64,000 nucleotides of DNA from an uncultured Desulfovibrio sp. (GTDB lineage Bacteria; Desulfobacterota; Desulfovibrionia; Desulfovibrionales; Desulfovibrionaceae): assembly GCA_900541395.1 (NCBI GenBank), contig UQJT01000006.1, positions 1-64,000 of the forward strand. The letters run 5' to 3'. This document shows, piece after piece, positions 37,442 through 45,021 of the stretch. The notes under the pieces are model-generated. The model saw only the letters and a program-made list of their open reading frames with translations. It had not been told where the DNA came from and ran no database searches. Each line of letters starts with the position of its first letter. Position 1 is the stretch's first letter. A program made the translations under genes and the position numbers.

Positions 37442-38463
37442 AGAGCGTTTCTCCTATGGGCCACGCATTCGCCCACAATGCTGACGGCTATTTCCCCCGG
37501 CGTTTCCGCGCCGATGGGCAAACCTATAGGGCAATGCACCCGGGCCAGCGCGGCGTCGGACACTCCCTTGCGCCTCAGGGCGTCATACACGGCATCGCGT
37601 TTGCGACGGCTGCCGATCATGCCGATATAGCCCGCCCCGGTGGCCAGGGCCTGCTCCAGAGCCACGGCGTCGTGCGCGTGCCCGCGAGTCAGTATAACCG
37701 CGTAGGCATTTTCGTCCATGAGAATATCCCGGAAGCAGTCCGCAAACTCCGGCACCACGGACACCCTGGCCGCCCGGGGAAAGCGCTCGACCGACGCGAA
37801 TTCGGGCCTGTCGTCCAGGACGACGACCTCAAACCCGGCCGCTTCGGCCACCGCCGCCGTAGCCAGCGCCACATGGCCGCCCCCGGCCAGGATCAGGCGG
37901 GGCGGAGTCGGCCACGGTTCCACAAACCACAGCCCGCCGTCCGGTCCGGTCAAAGCGCGGGCGCAGAGCAGGCCCCGGGCCGCATTTCCCAGCGCGGCGG
38001 ACAGTTGGTCGCTTCCGCCCTCTTTCATCAGCAATACCCGCCGGGGCGACGTCTCCGTTCCGTCCGACGCCGTATTCAGACGCGTGGCAGTGCCCGTGAC
38101 CCTGCCTTCGGCCAAAGCGGCGGCCAGAGCCTCAAAAAAAGGCCGGTCGGCGGGTCGCAAAAGTTCCACAAATACCTGAAGGCGGCCACCGCAGATCATG
38201 TCGGCCCCGGCGGCCAGATCGCCGCTTAAATCGAAATCCAGCACCTCGGCCGGGGCTCCGGCCAACACGCGGGCCGCCGCCTCCAGAGAGCGGGCCTCCA
38301 GCAGTCCGCCTCCCACGCTGCCGCCCGCCAGACCGCGCGCGTCGACCAGCATTTTGGCTCCGGCCGTGCGCGGGGACGACCCGGCCTGAGTCATGATGGT
38401 GGCCGCCGCCAGGCTTTCGCCCCGGCGCAAAATATCAAGAATAAGCGTCAGCATCTCGTTCAT
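37438..38463 (-). CDS. XdhC-family molybdoenzyme maturation factor
   Basis: 341 residues from the chosen ATG. The N-terminal XdhC/CoxI domain contains ATIMTQAGSSPRTAGAKMLV and GSVGGGLLE. The C-terminal Rossmann domain contains LILAGGGHVALATA and YIGMIGSRRKRD. XdhC proteins bind molybdenum cofactor, promote its sulfuration and insert it into xanthine-dehydrogenase-family enzymes. The frame extends upstream over the ligase gene; the start at 38463 has AAGGAAA upstream. It overlaps the ligase by 29 bases and DUF3089 by four. The client enzyme, probably an aldehyde oxidoreductase, is not in the window. Confidence 0.93.
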   Translation of the reverse strand: MNEMLTLILDILRRGESLAAATIMTQAGSSPRTAGAKMLVDARGLAGGSVGGGLLEARSLEAAARVLAGAPAEVLDFDLSGDLAAGADMICGGRLQVFVELLRPADRPFFEALAAALAEGRVTGTATRLNTASDGTETSPRRVLLMKEGGSDQLSAALGNAARGLLCARALTGPDGGLWFVEPWPTPPRLILAGGGHVALATAAVAEAAGFEVVVLDDRPEFASVERFPRAARVSVVPEFADCFRDILMDENAYAVILTRGHAHDAVALEQALATGAGYIGMIGSRRKRDAVYDALRRKGVSDAALARVHCPIGLPIGAETPGEIAVSIVGECVAHRRNAL

Positions 38464-39622
38464 GGGCGTTTCCTTTTTCCGGCGTCGCCACGCGGCGGCC
38501 GCCGTTTTCATCCGACACCAGGCGGCCGACGACCCGGCCCAGGCGTCGCAAGGGGCTGCCGCAGCGGCAGGGGCCGGGCAGCACAGCCGCCACGTCGCCG
38601 GTACGGTACCGGACCAGGGGCAAAGCTTCACGGGTCAGGGTAGTGATCACAATTTCTCCGCATTCGCCCTCGGGCATAGGGCAACCGCTCGCCGGGTCCA
38701 CGATTTCCAGCCACAGATCGGCTTCACGCCAGTGGAGGCCGTCGTGGGCCACGCACTCCACTCCGCCGCCGTAGGCGCTTTCGGTCAGGCCGTAGTGATC
38801 GAACACCTCGCAACGCCAGGCGAAGGTTACGGCGTCGCGCAGATCGGGCGGCAACGGTTCGGAACTGGCCAGCACGGCCCGCAGCCCCGTATAGCTTCCT
38901 TCCCCATACCCTGCCAGGCGGCTTACTTCGGCCGAATCCAGCAGGCGGCGTATCTGCGAGGGAGCCGCCACCAGGCAAGCGGGCCGCCAACGGCGCAATT
39001 CGGCCGAGAATCCCGCCGGGTCGGCCCGGGGCTCTCCCGCCACGCCCCGGCACACCGGCTCGCCTTGGGCCGGACCGCCCCCCAACCGGGCCAGAGCGCG
39101 AATGAGCAGATCGGCCACGCCGCCGGGCCGCTCCGCGCCGGGCAACAGAATCAGCACCGTATCGCCGGGCCGGGCCAATACGCCCATGCCCACGGCAAAA
39201 AACTCCCCGGTGCGGGCCAGGTCGTCTTCCGAAAATGCCAGCCGCTTGACCGCACTCCGACCTCCCGTGGTGCCCGAGGTGTGCAGCGTGACCATGCGGG
39301 CCACCTTGTCCTGCGACACGCACAACAGACGCCGCCAGCCCTCCCCGGCCAGCTCGGCGGGATCGGTGAAGGGGATCAGGGTCAAGTCCTCCGCAACGCG
39401 GGGCCATAGCCCCCGGCGCAGTCCTTCACGCACGAAAGCGGGCAATGTCGCAAAACGCTCGCGATACAGCGGACTGCGTTCCATGACCAGGCGCAAAGTC
39501 CGGCGCAGGGCATCCATCTGCCAGGCCCGCACCCCCGCCGGATCGGGCCGGGCGTCCGGCAGACCGCACAACCCCGCAATCCAGGGGTCCAGGGGACAGA
39601 AAGACGAAGGGCGGCCGCTCAC
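38435..39622 (-). CDS. AMP-dependent CoA-ligase-like protein (DVU_1553-type)
   Basis: 395 residues, like a short phenylacetate-CoA ligase. The phosphate loop is LHTSGTTGGRSAVKR near 112-126. A later adenylation segment is VFDHYGLTESAYGG, and the YRTGD motif appears as RYRTGDVAAVLPGPCRCG. The C-terminal lid subdomain is very reduced, so full thioester formation is doubtful and it may only adenylate its substrate. By family knowledge it belongs to the conserved Desulfovibrio set DVU_1552-1558 (my recall, not a search). The start overlaps the radical SAM gene by four bases. Confidence 0.85.
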   Translation of the reverse strand: MSGRPSSFCPLDPWIAGLCGLPDARPDPAGVRAWQMDALRRTLRLVMERSPLYRERFATLPAFVREGLRRGLWPRVAEDLTLIPFTDPAELAGEGWRRLLCVSQDKVARMVTLHTSGTTGGRSAVKRLAFSEDDLARTGEFFAVGMGVLARPGDTVLILLPGAERPGGVADLLIRALARLGGGPAQGEPVCRGVAGEPRADPAGFSAELRRWRPACLVAAPSQIRRLLDSAEVSRLAGYGEGSYTGLRAVLASSEPLPPDLRDAVTFAWRCEVFDHYGLTESAYGGGVECVAHDGLHWREADLWLEIVDPASGCPMPEGECGEIVITTLTREALPLVRYRTGDVAAVLPGPCRCGSPLRRLGRVVGRLVSDENGGRRVATPEKGNAHERDADAYS

Positions 39623-41070
39623 GCCCGTTCCGCTCCGGCCACGCCCCGGTCCGCGCCGCGATATAGAGGCGTCCCGTCCAAGGCCGTCAAATTATAAAGG
39701 CAGAACGGCACCAACAGACCTTCCGGCGACACCACATGGATGCAGCAGCCGCGCACCCGCTCCAGGTCCAGCGTCAGAGCATCCTGAAAGGTCATGCCCG
39801 ACACGGTGAATCGCCGGGCCAGTCCGGCCCGGGCCAGAAAACGATCAAAGTCGTCGCCTTGGTCCGTCCCCTCTCTCCCCTCCTCGGCGGCGGGCGGCGC
39901 GCTCCAATGGCGGGCGGTGAAGGCCCGGGACACCCGCGCGCCCTCCTCGGCCGCAATGGGCGAAGCAAGGGAAACGCCGCCGTCGGCGGCGACGGAAGCG
40001 GCGGCCTGCTTGACGACGGGCGCGGCCCGCAAGGCGCGGGATGACGGAGCGCAGCAGTCGCCGCCCCCCTCGATGAGGGCCAGCCCCTCCGGAGTACGTC
40101 GGTATACGGCGCTGAAAGAGCACAGGGCATGTTCACAGCCGGGCGGGTGAAAATCGGTGACGGACAGCAGACCTCCGCTCTGCCCGGCCAGGGCGCGCAT
40201 GGTTTCGGGCAGGGTGACGCGCGGAGCGGCGGCCGCATCCCACGGAAAACGTCCGAACGAGGCGGCGGGCTGAAGATGCAGGCCGCGCACAGAGGGGCCC
40301 AACTCCAGGGCCAGGCGCAACAGATCGCCCAATTTGTCCAGATTGACGCCCCGGACCACGGTGGCCACCAGCACCACGCCCAGGCCCGCCCCGGCGCAGG
40401 CCTTCACAGCCCGCAGTTTGTCGTCCAGGCAGGGCCTACCGCGCAAAGCCCGGTACACGTCGTCATCCGCCCCGTCAAACTGCAGGTATACCGAATCAAG
40501 CCCGGCTTCGGCCAGGGCGCGCACGTAGCCCGGGTCGCGCCCCAGGCGCAGACCGTTGCTGTTGACCTGAATGAAGGCGAAACCCTTGCGCCGGGCCAAG
40601 CCGACAAGAGCGGGCAAATCGTCCCGCAGTGTGGGTTCGCCGCCGGAAAGCTGCACATTGCACGCGCCCGAGGCTTCCCACAGGCGGTCCAGCTGGAAGC
40701 CCAGCCGTTCCAAATCCGGATCGGGCATAGTCGCCTGGCCGGACCCGGCGTAACACACCGGGCACCCCAGATCGCAACGGGCCGTGACTTCGATCTGCCC
40801 GGTACAGGTGTGTTGGCCGTGTTCGGGGCACAGCCCGCAGTCGAAGGGGCAGCCACGCTCCGCTTCCACAAAGGGTCGCCGGGGGTAAGACGGGATTTTA
40901 GGCCGCCGCCAGCCCGACATAGCCGGTTCGCCCACCCAGGCCGCAACGCGGAACGGACCGTGGTCGGGACAGTTTTTAATCAACTCCATCCGGCCGGGGC
41001 CGGTTTCCTCGTAGCGCGCGTCCACCCGGCGCAGACAAACCGGGCATACGCTCCGGGTAAGATATTCCAT
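39619..41070 (-). CDS. radical SAM protein of the molybdo/selenoenzyme cluster (TrsS-like)
   Basis: 483 residues. The radical SAM cluster motif CDLGCPVC (CX3CX2C) lies near 97-104, followed by a TIM-barrel pattern with GGEPTL and VNSNGLR. The N-terminus carries further Cys pairs (CPVC at 8-11, CPDHG, CPFDCGLCPEHGQHTC), suggesting auxiliary clusters. The C-terminus has a CC pair in VRGCCIHVVSP. Related proteins are described as radical SAM (seleno)protein TrsS, recalled from annotation; here there is Cys and no in-frame TGA. It sits one base after the C-GCAxxG-C-C gene. The reaction is unknown. Confidence 0.85.
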   Translation of the reverse strand: MEYLTRSVCPVCLRRVDARYEETGPGRMELIKNCPDHGPFRVAAWVGEPAMSGWRRPKIPSYPRRPFVEAERGCPFDCGLCPEHGQHTCTGQIEVTARCDLGCPVCYAGSGQATMPDPDLERLGFQLDRLWEASGACNVQLSGGEPTLRDDLPALVGLARRKGFAFIQVNSNGLRLGRDPGYVRALAEAGLDSVYLQFDGADDDVYRALRGRPCLDDKLRAVKACAGAGLGVVLVATVVRGVNLDKLGDLLRLALELGPSVRGLHLQPAASFGRFPWDAAAAPRVTLPETMRALAGQSGGLLSVTDFHPPGCEHALCSFSAVYRRTPEGLALIEGGGDCCAPSSRALRAAPVVKQAAASVAADGGVSLASPIAAEEGARVSRAFTARHWSAPPAAEEGREGTDQGDDFDRFLARAGLARRFTVSGMTFQDALTLDLERVRGCCIHVVSPEGLLVPFCLYNLTALDGTPLYRGADRGVAGAERA

Positions 41071-41071
41071 G

Positions 41072-41554
41072 TCAACGGACCTGCTTGGGCTGGGTAATGT
41101 CGATATCGTAGGCGGCGGTCAGCTCCACAATCTTTTCCCAGCATTCGGCCAGTAGCCCGCCGCACAACATCATGTCCGGTTCGGCATCCGGACCGGCCGC
41201 GCCGCCCGCCACTCCCAGCGACACCTGGGGACAGGACGTGCCGCCATAGGCCGCCGTACGTTCCTGAAACCAATCCACGTAATCGGCTATCAGGGCCACG
41301 GCCATGGGATGCGCCGGATCATCCGCCCCTCCGTGCCCGGCAGCATGGCTCAGCACCGCCACGCCTCCGGTCAGAAAGCCGCAGGGTCCGCCCGTGTACA
41401 GGATGCCCCGGCAAAAGCCCCACAAGGCACGCACCAGGCCGGGATTTTCCTCGCCTGAAGTCTGGAGGGCCAGGCGCATCAACAACTGACTGCAACAATC
41501 CCCTTGCTTTACCCAGGGGAGCATTTCCAACAACAACGGATTCACGGCATTCAT
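41072..41554 (-). CDS. C-GCAxxG-C-C family redox protein (DVU_1555-type)
   Basis: 160 residues. The Cys pattern (CC at 20-21, GFC, GGPCGFLTGG, CPQ, and CGG...C at the end) matches the C_GCAxxG_C_C family of small putative metal- or redox-active proteins, in the form found with the DVU_1553-1558 set. Helical, no signal peptide. It is transcribed with the methyltransferase (7 bases upstream) and the radical SAM gene (1 base downstream). Molecular function unknown. Confidence 0.85.
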   Translation of the reverse strand: MNAVNPLLLEMLPWVKQGDCCSQLLMRLALQTSGEENPGLVRALWGFCRGILYTGGPCGFLTGGVAVLSHAAGHGGADDPAHPMAVALIADYVDWFQERTAAYGGTSCPQVSLGVAGGAAGPDAEPDMMLCGGLLAECWEKIVELTAAYDIDITQPKQVR

Positions 41555-41561
41555 GGCAAGC

Positions 41562-42341
41562 TCACGTATGTTTGGCCGCGGCCGTCTTCCGGGCGGCCAT
41601 CACAATATACCCGAAACGGCGGACAAGGTCACGACCGGAAGCGGGCGCGGCGCAATCCGCCCCCAGCCAGCGGGCCAGGCCGGACAGGCTGCCGCCGCCG
41701 AATACCAGGCGGGCGGACAGTTCGGCCAAAGCTCGACTGTGATCCTCCTCGGCCAGGACGGCAAAACCGTGGCGCTCCAGCAGCGCGCGCAAGGCGGGCG
41801 CGCTCATGGCCCCGGCCAGACAACTGCCGCCGCCGCAAGAGGCTCTCCGGGCGAAGCCGCCCCCGCGCTCATACACATCGGCCACCAGAAACGCCCCGTC
41901 CGGTCGCAGGACGCGGGCCGTTTCCGCCACGGCCGAGTCCGGGTCCGTTGTCAGAGACAGGACACATTCGCAGACTGCCAGGTCCTGGGAGGAGTCGTCC
42001 AACGGCAGACGTTCCGCCCGGCCGGACACAAAGCGGGGCGGCGGCGCGGACGCGGGCAGAGCGGCGGCTCCCCGGGCGGCTTCGCTCAGTAAATCCGATG
42101 AGGGATCGATGCCCGTCACCCGGACCCCCTGCGACGCCAGCCAAAGCGCCGTGGCCCCGGCGCCGCAACCTATGTCGAGAGCCTCCAGGTCGGCCGCTCC
42201 GTCCGGACGGAGCGTCAGGCCGCACAGGGCCAATCCCCGCCGGGTCATGGCCTCGCCGCCGGGGCGCAGAGTCAGACCCGACGCCGCCCGAAATTCAGGC
42301 TGTTCATAGAGACGAAAGGAGGAATCGACGTCATGCGGCAT
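41562..42341 (-). CDS. SAM-dependent methyltransferase (DVU_1556-type)
   Basis: 259 residues from the ATG at 42339-42341. SAM-binding motif I is LDIGCGAGATALWLA near 50-65, followed by the acidic residue in VTGIDPSSD. The segment SCGGGSCLAGAMS is a Cys-containing insertion typical of this subfamily. The frame continues 51 codons upstream without support. It is first in the operon methyltransferase, C-GCAxxG-C-C, radical SAM, ligase, XdhC, DUF3089. The methylated substrate is unknown; a role in cofactor or maturase chemistry is inferred from the neighbours. Confidence 0.85.
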   Translation of the reverse strand: MPHDVDSSFRLYEQPEFRAASGLTLRPGGEAMTRRGLALCGLTLRPDGAADLEALDIGCGAGATALWLASQGVRVTGIDPSSDLLSEAARGAAALPASAPPPRFVSGRAERLPLDDSSQDLAVCECVLSLTTDPDSAVAETARVLRPDGAFLVADVYERGGGFARRASCGGGSCLAGAMSAPALRALLERHGFAVLAEEDHSRALAELSARLVFGGGSLSGLARWLGADCAAPASGRDLVRRFGYIVMAARKTAAAKHT

Positions 42342-42555
42342 GCGTCCACCATGCCTCAGGAAGCCGATCAGGTCCAGCCCCGGCAACGCGGAACAAACGC
42401 CGCCGGATTGACGACAGGGGAGGCTCAAAGCCCTCGTCGAGACGGACGCATACGATGCGCCCGCCTTGAAGTTATCACGCACCTTTCTTGACAAAGTTCG
42501 GGGGCCCTTCTACAGCTTGATGTTCTTATTTGTGAGCAACCCGACGCAGGTTTTT

Positions 42556-43698
42556 ATGGTTCGTTTCCGCCCCTCCCATCCCGCAGCGGCCCATTGGGCC
42601 TGCGCCTACTTTTTCGCCACCTGCGGCGTGGCCTATGGTACGGTCATGTCGCGCATCCCGGCTATCAAAGGCGAAGTGGGGCTGAACGAGGCGGAGTTGG
42701 GGTCCGCCCTGCTCTGCCTGGGGCTGGGCGCCCTGACGGCTTTTGCCGGGGCGGGCTGGGCCCAAACCCGCATCGGCAGCCGCCCGGTGCTTATTTTCGG
42801 CGGGTTGGCCCAATTGCTTGCCTTTCCTCTGGTGGGACTGGCCGAGAATCTGTGGAGTCTGGCCCTGGCTTTTTACGTGTTGGGCCTGTTCAACGGCACC
42901 ACGGAGGCGGCCATGGGCACCCAGGCCATCTTGGTGGAGCGCGCGGCGGGCAGGCCGCGCCTGTCGTCCCTGCACGCCTTGTACAGTTTCGGCGGACTTA
43001 TCGGGTCGCTGGGCGGGGCGCTGCTGGCCGGGTTCACCCCGTTGACGCATTTCTGTCTGGTCGCCGTGCCGGCTCTGTGTCCCCTGCCCTTTGCCGCGTT
43101 GCGCCTGCTGCCCGACACGCCCGAGCCGGCGCGGGAGAAACGGGGCTTCCGCGCTCCTCCGCTGCCGCTGTTGCTTCTCGGTTTCATGGCTTTGTGCTGT
43201 TACGCCGCCGAAGGCACCGTGGGGGACTGGGGAGCCCTGTTGCTCCATCAGTTTAAAGGCGCTTCCGACCGTACCGCCGCCCTGGCCTACGCCGCCTTTT
43301 CCGCCACCATGGCCGTATGCCGTCTGTTCGGAGATCGACTGCGGGCGACATACGGCGATTATGCGCTCATGCGCCGCCTGGCCGTGGTCGCCACCTCGGG
43401 CATTCTGCTGGCGCTTTTCTCGCCCTGGGCGGCCGCCAGCCTGGCCGGGTACGCCCTGATGGGCGCGGGCCAGTCGGTTATCGTGCCCATCGTGTTCAGC
43501 GCCGTGGGCCGCACATCGGGCATGTCCACCGGTTCCGCCGTGGCCGTGGCCTCGGCCATGGGCTTCGGGGGCCTGCTTCTGGCTCCCCCGCTGATCGGCA
43601 TTCTGGCCCAAGCCGTGGGCTTGGACAAGGCCCTGTGGGTAGTGGTGGCGCTGTACGCCTGCCTGATAGGCGGCGCCCGTCTGGTCCGGAAAAATTAG
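42556..43698 (+). CDS. major facilitator superfamily transporter
   Basis: 380 residues, about twelve membrane segments. The opening ACAYFFATCGVAYGTVMSRIPAIKGEVGLNEAELG and the later HALYSFGGLIGSLGGALL are like YbjJ-type MFS proteins with unknown substrate. The start at 42556 has a weak AGG site; an ATG at 42520 is the alternative. The gene runs against its neighbours: it diverges from the methyltransferase operon and converges on the DUF4396 gene. It therefore splits the conserved maturation set. Confidence 0.88.
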   Translation: MVRFRPSHPAAAHWACAYFFATCGVAYGTVMSRIPAIKGEVGLNEAELGSALLCLGLGALTAFAGAGWAQTRIGSRPVLIFGGLAQLLAFPLVGLAENLWSLALAFYVLGLFNGTTEAAMGTQAILVERAAGRPRLSSLHALYSFGGLIGSLGGALLAGFTPLTHFCLVAVPALCPLPFAALRLLPDTPEPAREKRGFRAPPLPLLLLGFMALCCYAAEGTVGDWGALLLHQFKGASDRTAALAYAAFSATMAVCRLFGDRLRATYGDYALMRRLAVVATSGILLALFSPWAAASLAGYALMGAGQSVIVPIVFSAVGRTSGMSTGSAVAVASAMGFGGLLLAPPLIGILAQAVGLDKALWVVVALYACLIGGARLVRKN

Positions 43699-43726
43699 GC
43701 CATGACTCCGGTATAACGCCCCACCG

Positions 43727-44497
43727 TCACATGGCGGTTTTGACCCCCGTACGGATCAAGGCCCAGTTCATGGGATAGGAGGTCATGAAACCACACAGCA
43801 TGGACACCTGCATCATGAACCAGAACACGGGCGACGCGGGCGACAGGGGCAACCCGAGCACGAACATGCATACGGCCATCCAAGCGTACATGCCCACCTG
43901 CCATGCCGTCAACGACAGCACGTCCACCTTGAATGCCCGCCACCACAGGGCGGCCCCCCGCCGTCTGGTCATGGAAGCCAGCCCCGCGTACTGAAAGCCC
44001 ACCCCGAACAGAAGCGCCAGCACGTATTCCAGCGCCCATTCGCCGTACATGGCGTGTCCCCACAGCGTAAAAGGCGCCAGCCGAAACAGCCAGGGCCCCA
44101 CGAGATCGGCCAGGGTGCAGCCCGCCCCGCAATGCAGGGTGCCGGTGACCACGCTCTGCCAGAAGGGCTGGGCGTGCTTCCCGTTCATTCCCGGCATGTC
44201 CCTCCCCGACATATCCATCCTTGCCATGTCCATTGCGCGCGTCATGCCCGGCCCGGCCGACGCGGAACCGCGTTCCCCATTCCGGGGCAAACGGCCCGCG
44301 CCCAGGGAACGATAGGCCCATACGGCCAGCGGCCCGGCCCACAGGGCGTTGATGGGCCACACCCAGGTCATGACAGGCATGGCCGGGGCGGGTCTGCGAC
44401 GCTGATCCCGGATAATATACAGACAGGACAGCACGCCCAGGCACAGCGTCACCACGCCGATGGCGGCCGGAACGGACAAGACGGATGAAGACGGCAT
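43727..44497 (-). CDS. DUF4396 membrane protein with a Met/His-rich loop
   Basis: 256 residues, about six membrane segments. The family signature is clear: FWQSVVTGTLHCGAGCTLADLVG, ALEYVLALLFGVGFQYAGLA, SLTAWQVGMYAWMAV and GFMTSYPMNWALI. Before it, residues 85-108 form a loop rich in methionine (MDMARMDMSGRDMPGMNGKH) that could bind copper or another soft metal. Family function is unknown. The ribosome site is GGGGAG. It ends 28 bases from the convergent MFS gene. Confidence 0.88.
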   Translation of the reverse strand: MPSSSVLSVPAAIGVVTLCLGVLSCLYIIRDQRRRPAPAMPVMTWVWPINALWAGPLAVWAYRSLGAGRLPRNGERGSASAGPGMTRAMDMARMDMSGRDMPGMNGKHAQPFWQSVVTGTLHCGAGCTLADLVGPWLFRLAPFTLWGHAMYGEWALEYVLALLFGVGFQYAGLASMTRRRGAALWWRAFKVDVLSLTAWQVGMYAWMAVCMFVLGLPLSPASPVFWFMMQVSMLCGFMTSYPMNWALIRTGVKTAM

Positions 44498-44635
44498 GAC
44501 GGACGCTCCCCACGGTGAAGTTCGGACGCGGAAGCCCGGTGGCCGGACGGAACGAAAAACTCCGTCCCACCTCCGCGCGCTCCTCCGAACCCTGCCACGC
44601 CGGGCGGAGCAGAGTCTTCTATTATCCTTTTATAA
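44498..44635. other. spacer upstream of the DUF4396 gene
   Basis: Contains the leader of the DUF4396 gene on the minus strand. No separate gene was seen. Together with the STAS remnant to its right it forms the 300-base gap before the small redox protein gene. Confidence 0.5.
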
Positions 44636-44780
44636 TGTCCCGGTCAGGTGACGGTGAACATATCCAGGGCCCGCTTCTGGGATTTGACCGCCGTCAACGC
44701 CCTGCAACGGGTCCTGGACAAATTGAGCAGCGCGGGGAAAACGTGCTGCTGCTCGGCGGCGACACGGATACTCATCAGAC
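44636..44780 (+). pseudogene. frameshifted remnant of a SulP-type STAS domain
   Basis: The plus strand reads VTVNISRARFWDLTAVNALQ, then RVLDKLSSAG. A one-base shift at a GGGG run gives ENVLLLGGDTDT. The first part matches the C-terminal STAS domain of SulP anion transporters (consensus D-S-A-x-FWD-x-TAV-x-AL). There is an in-frame stop just upstream and no transporter part, so only a fragment is left. Confidence 0.55.
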
Positions 44781-44805
44781 TCAGGGCGGCGGGGCTTTGC
44801 GCGCC

Positions 44806-45021
44806 CTACTTGTCTTCCAGCAACGTCTCGACTTCGGCCATCTTGCCCAGGGCTAAAGACCTGGGCACCAGGGTCAGGCCGCATTGCGGGCATACCGGCA
44901 GGGATACGTCAAAAGCGCTGCCGAGGTAGGTCACGGCCAGGGTTTTCTGTTCCAGGGGACAGCCGCAACGGGCACAGGTCCAGTCGCCCTCGTCGGGAGT
45001 ATAAGTGGGGTTGAGACTCAT
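44806..45021 (-). CDS. small zinc-ribbon redox protein (DVU_1557-type)
   Basis: 71 residues. Two Cys pairs, CARC (16-19, followed by GC) and CPQC (44-47), fit a rubredoxin-like or zinc-ribbon metal site. The order in the conserved Desulfovibrio set, directly after the large oxidoreductase, matches the family named DVU_1557 redox protein (recalled). The start overlaps the stop of the upstream gene in ATGA, so the two are translationally coupled. It probably carries electrons or a metal for the neighbouring enzyme. Confidence 0.85.
   Translation of the reverse strand: MSLNPTYTPDEGDWTCARCGCPLEQKTLAVTYLGSAFDVSLPVCPQCGLTLVPRSLALGKMAEVETLLEDK

Noticed and set aside
39619..41070. Possible selenocysteine codon in the radical SAM gene
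   Set aside because: Related proteins can contain selenocysteine, but this frame is open without a TGA and has Cys-Cys near the C-terminus.
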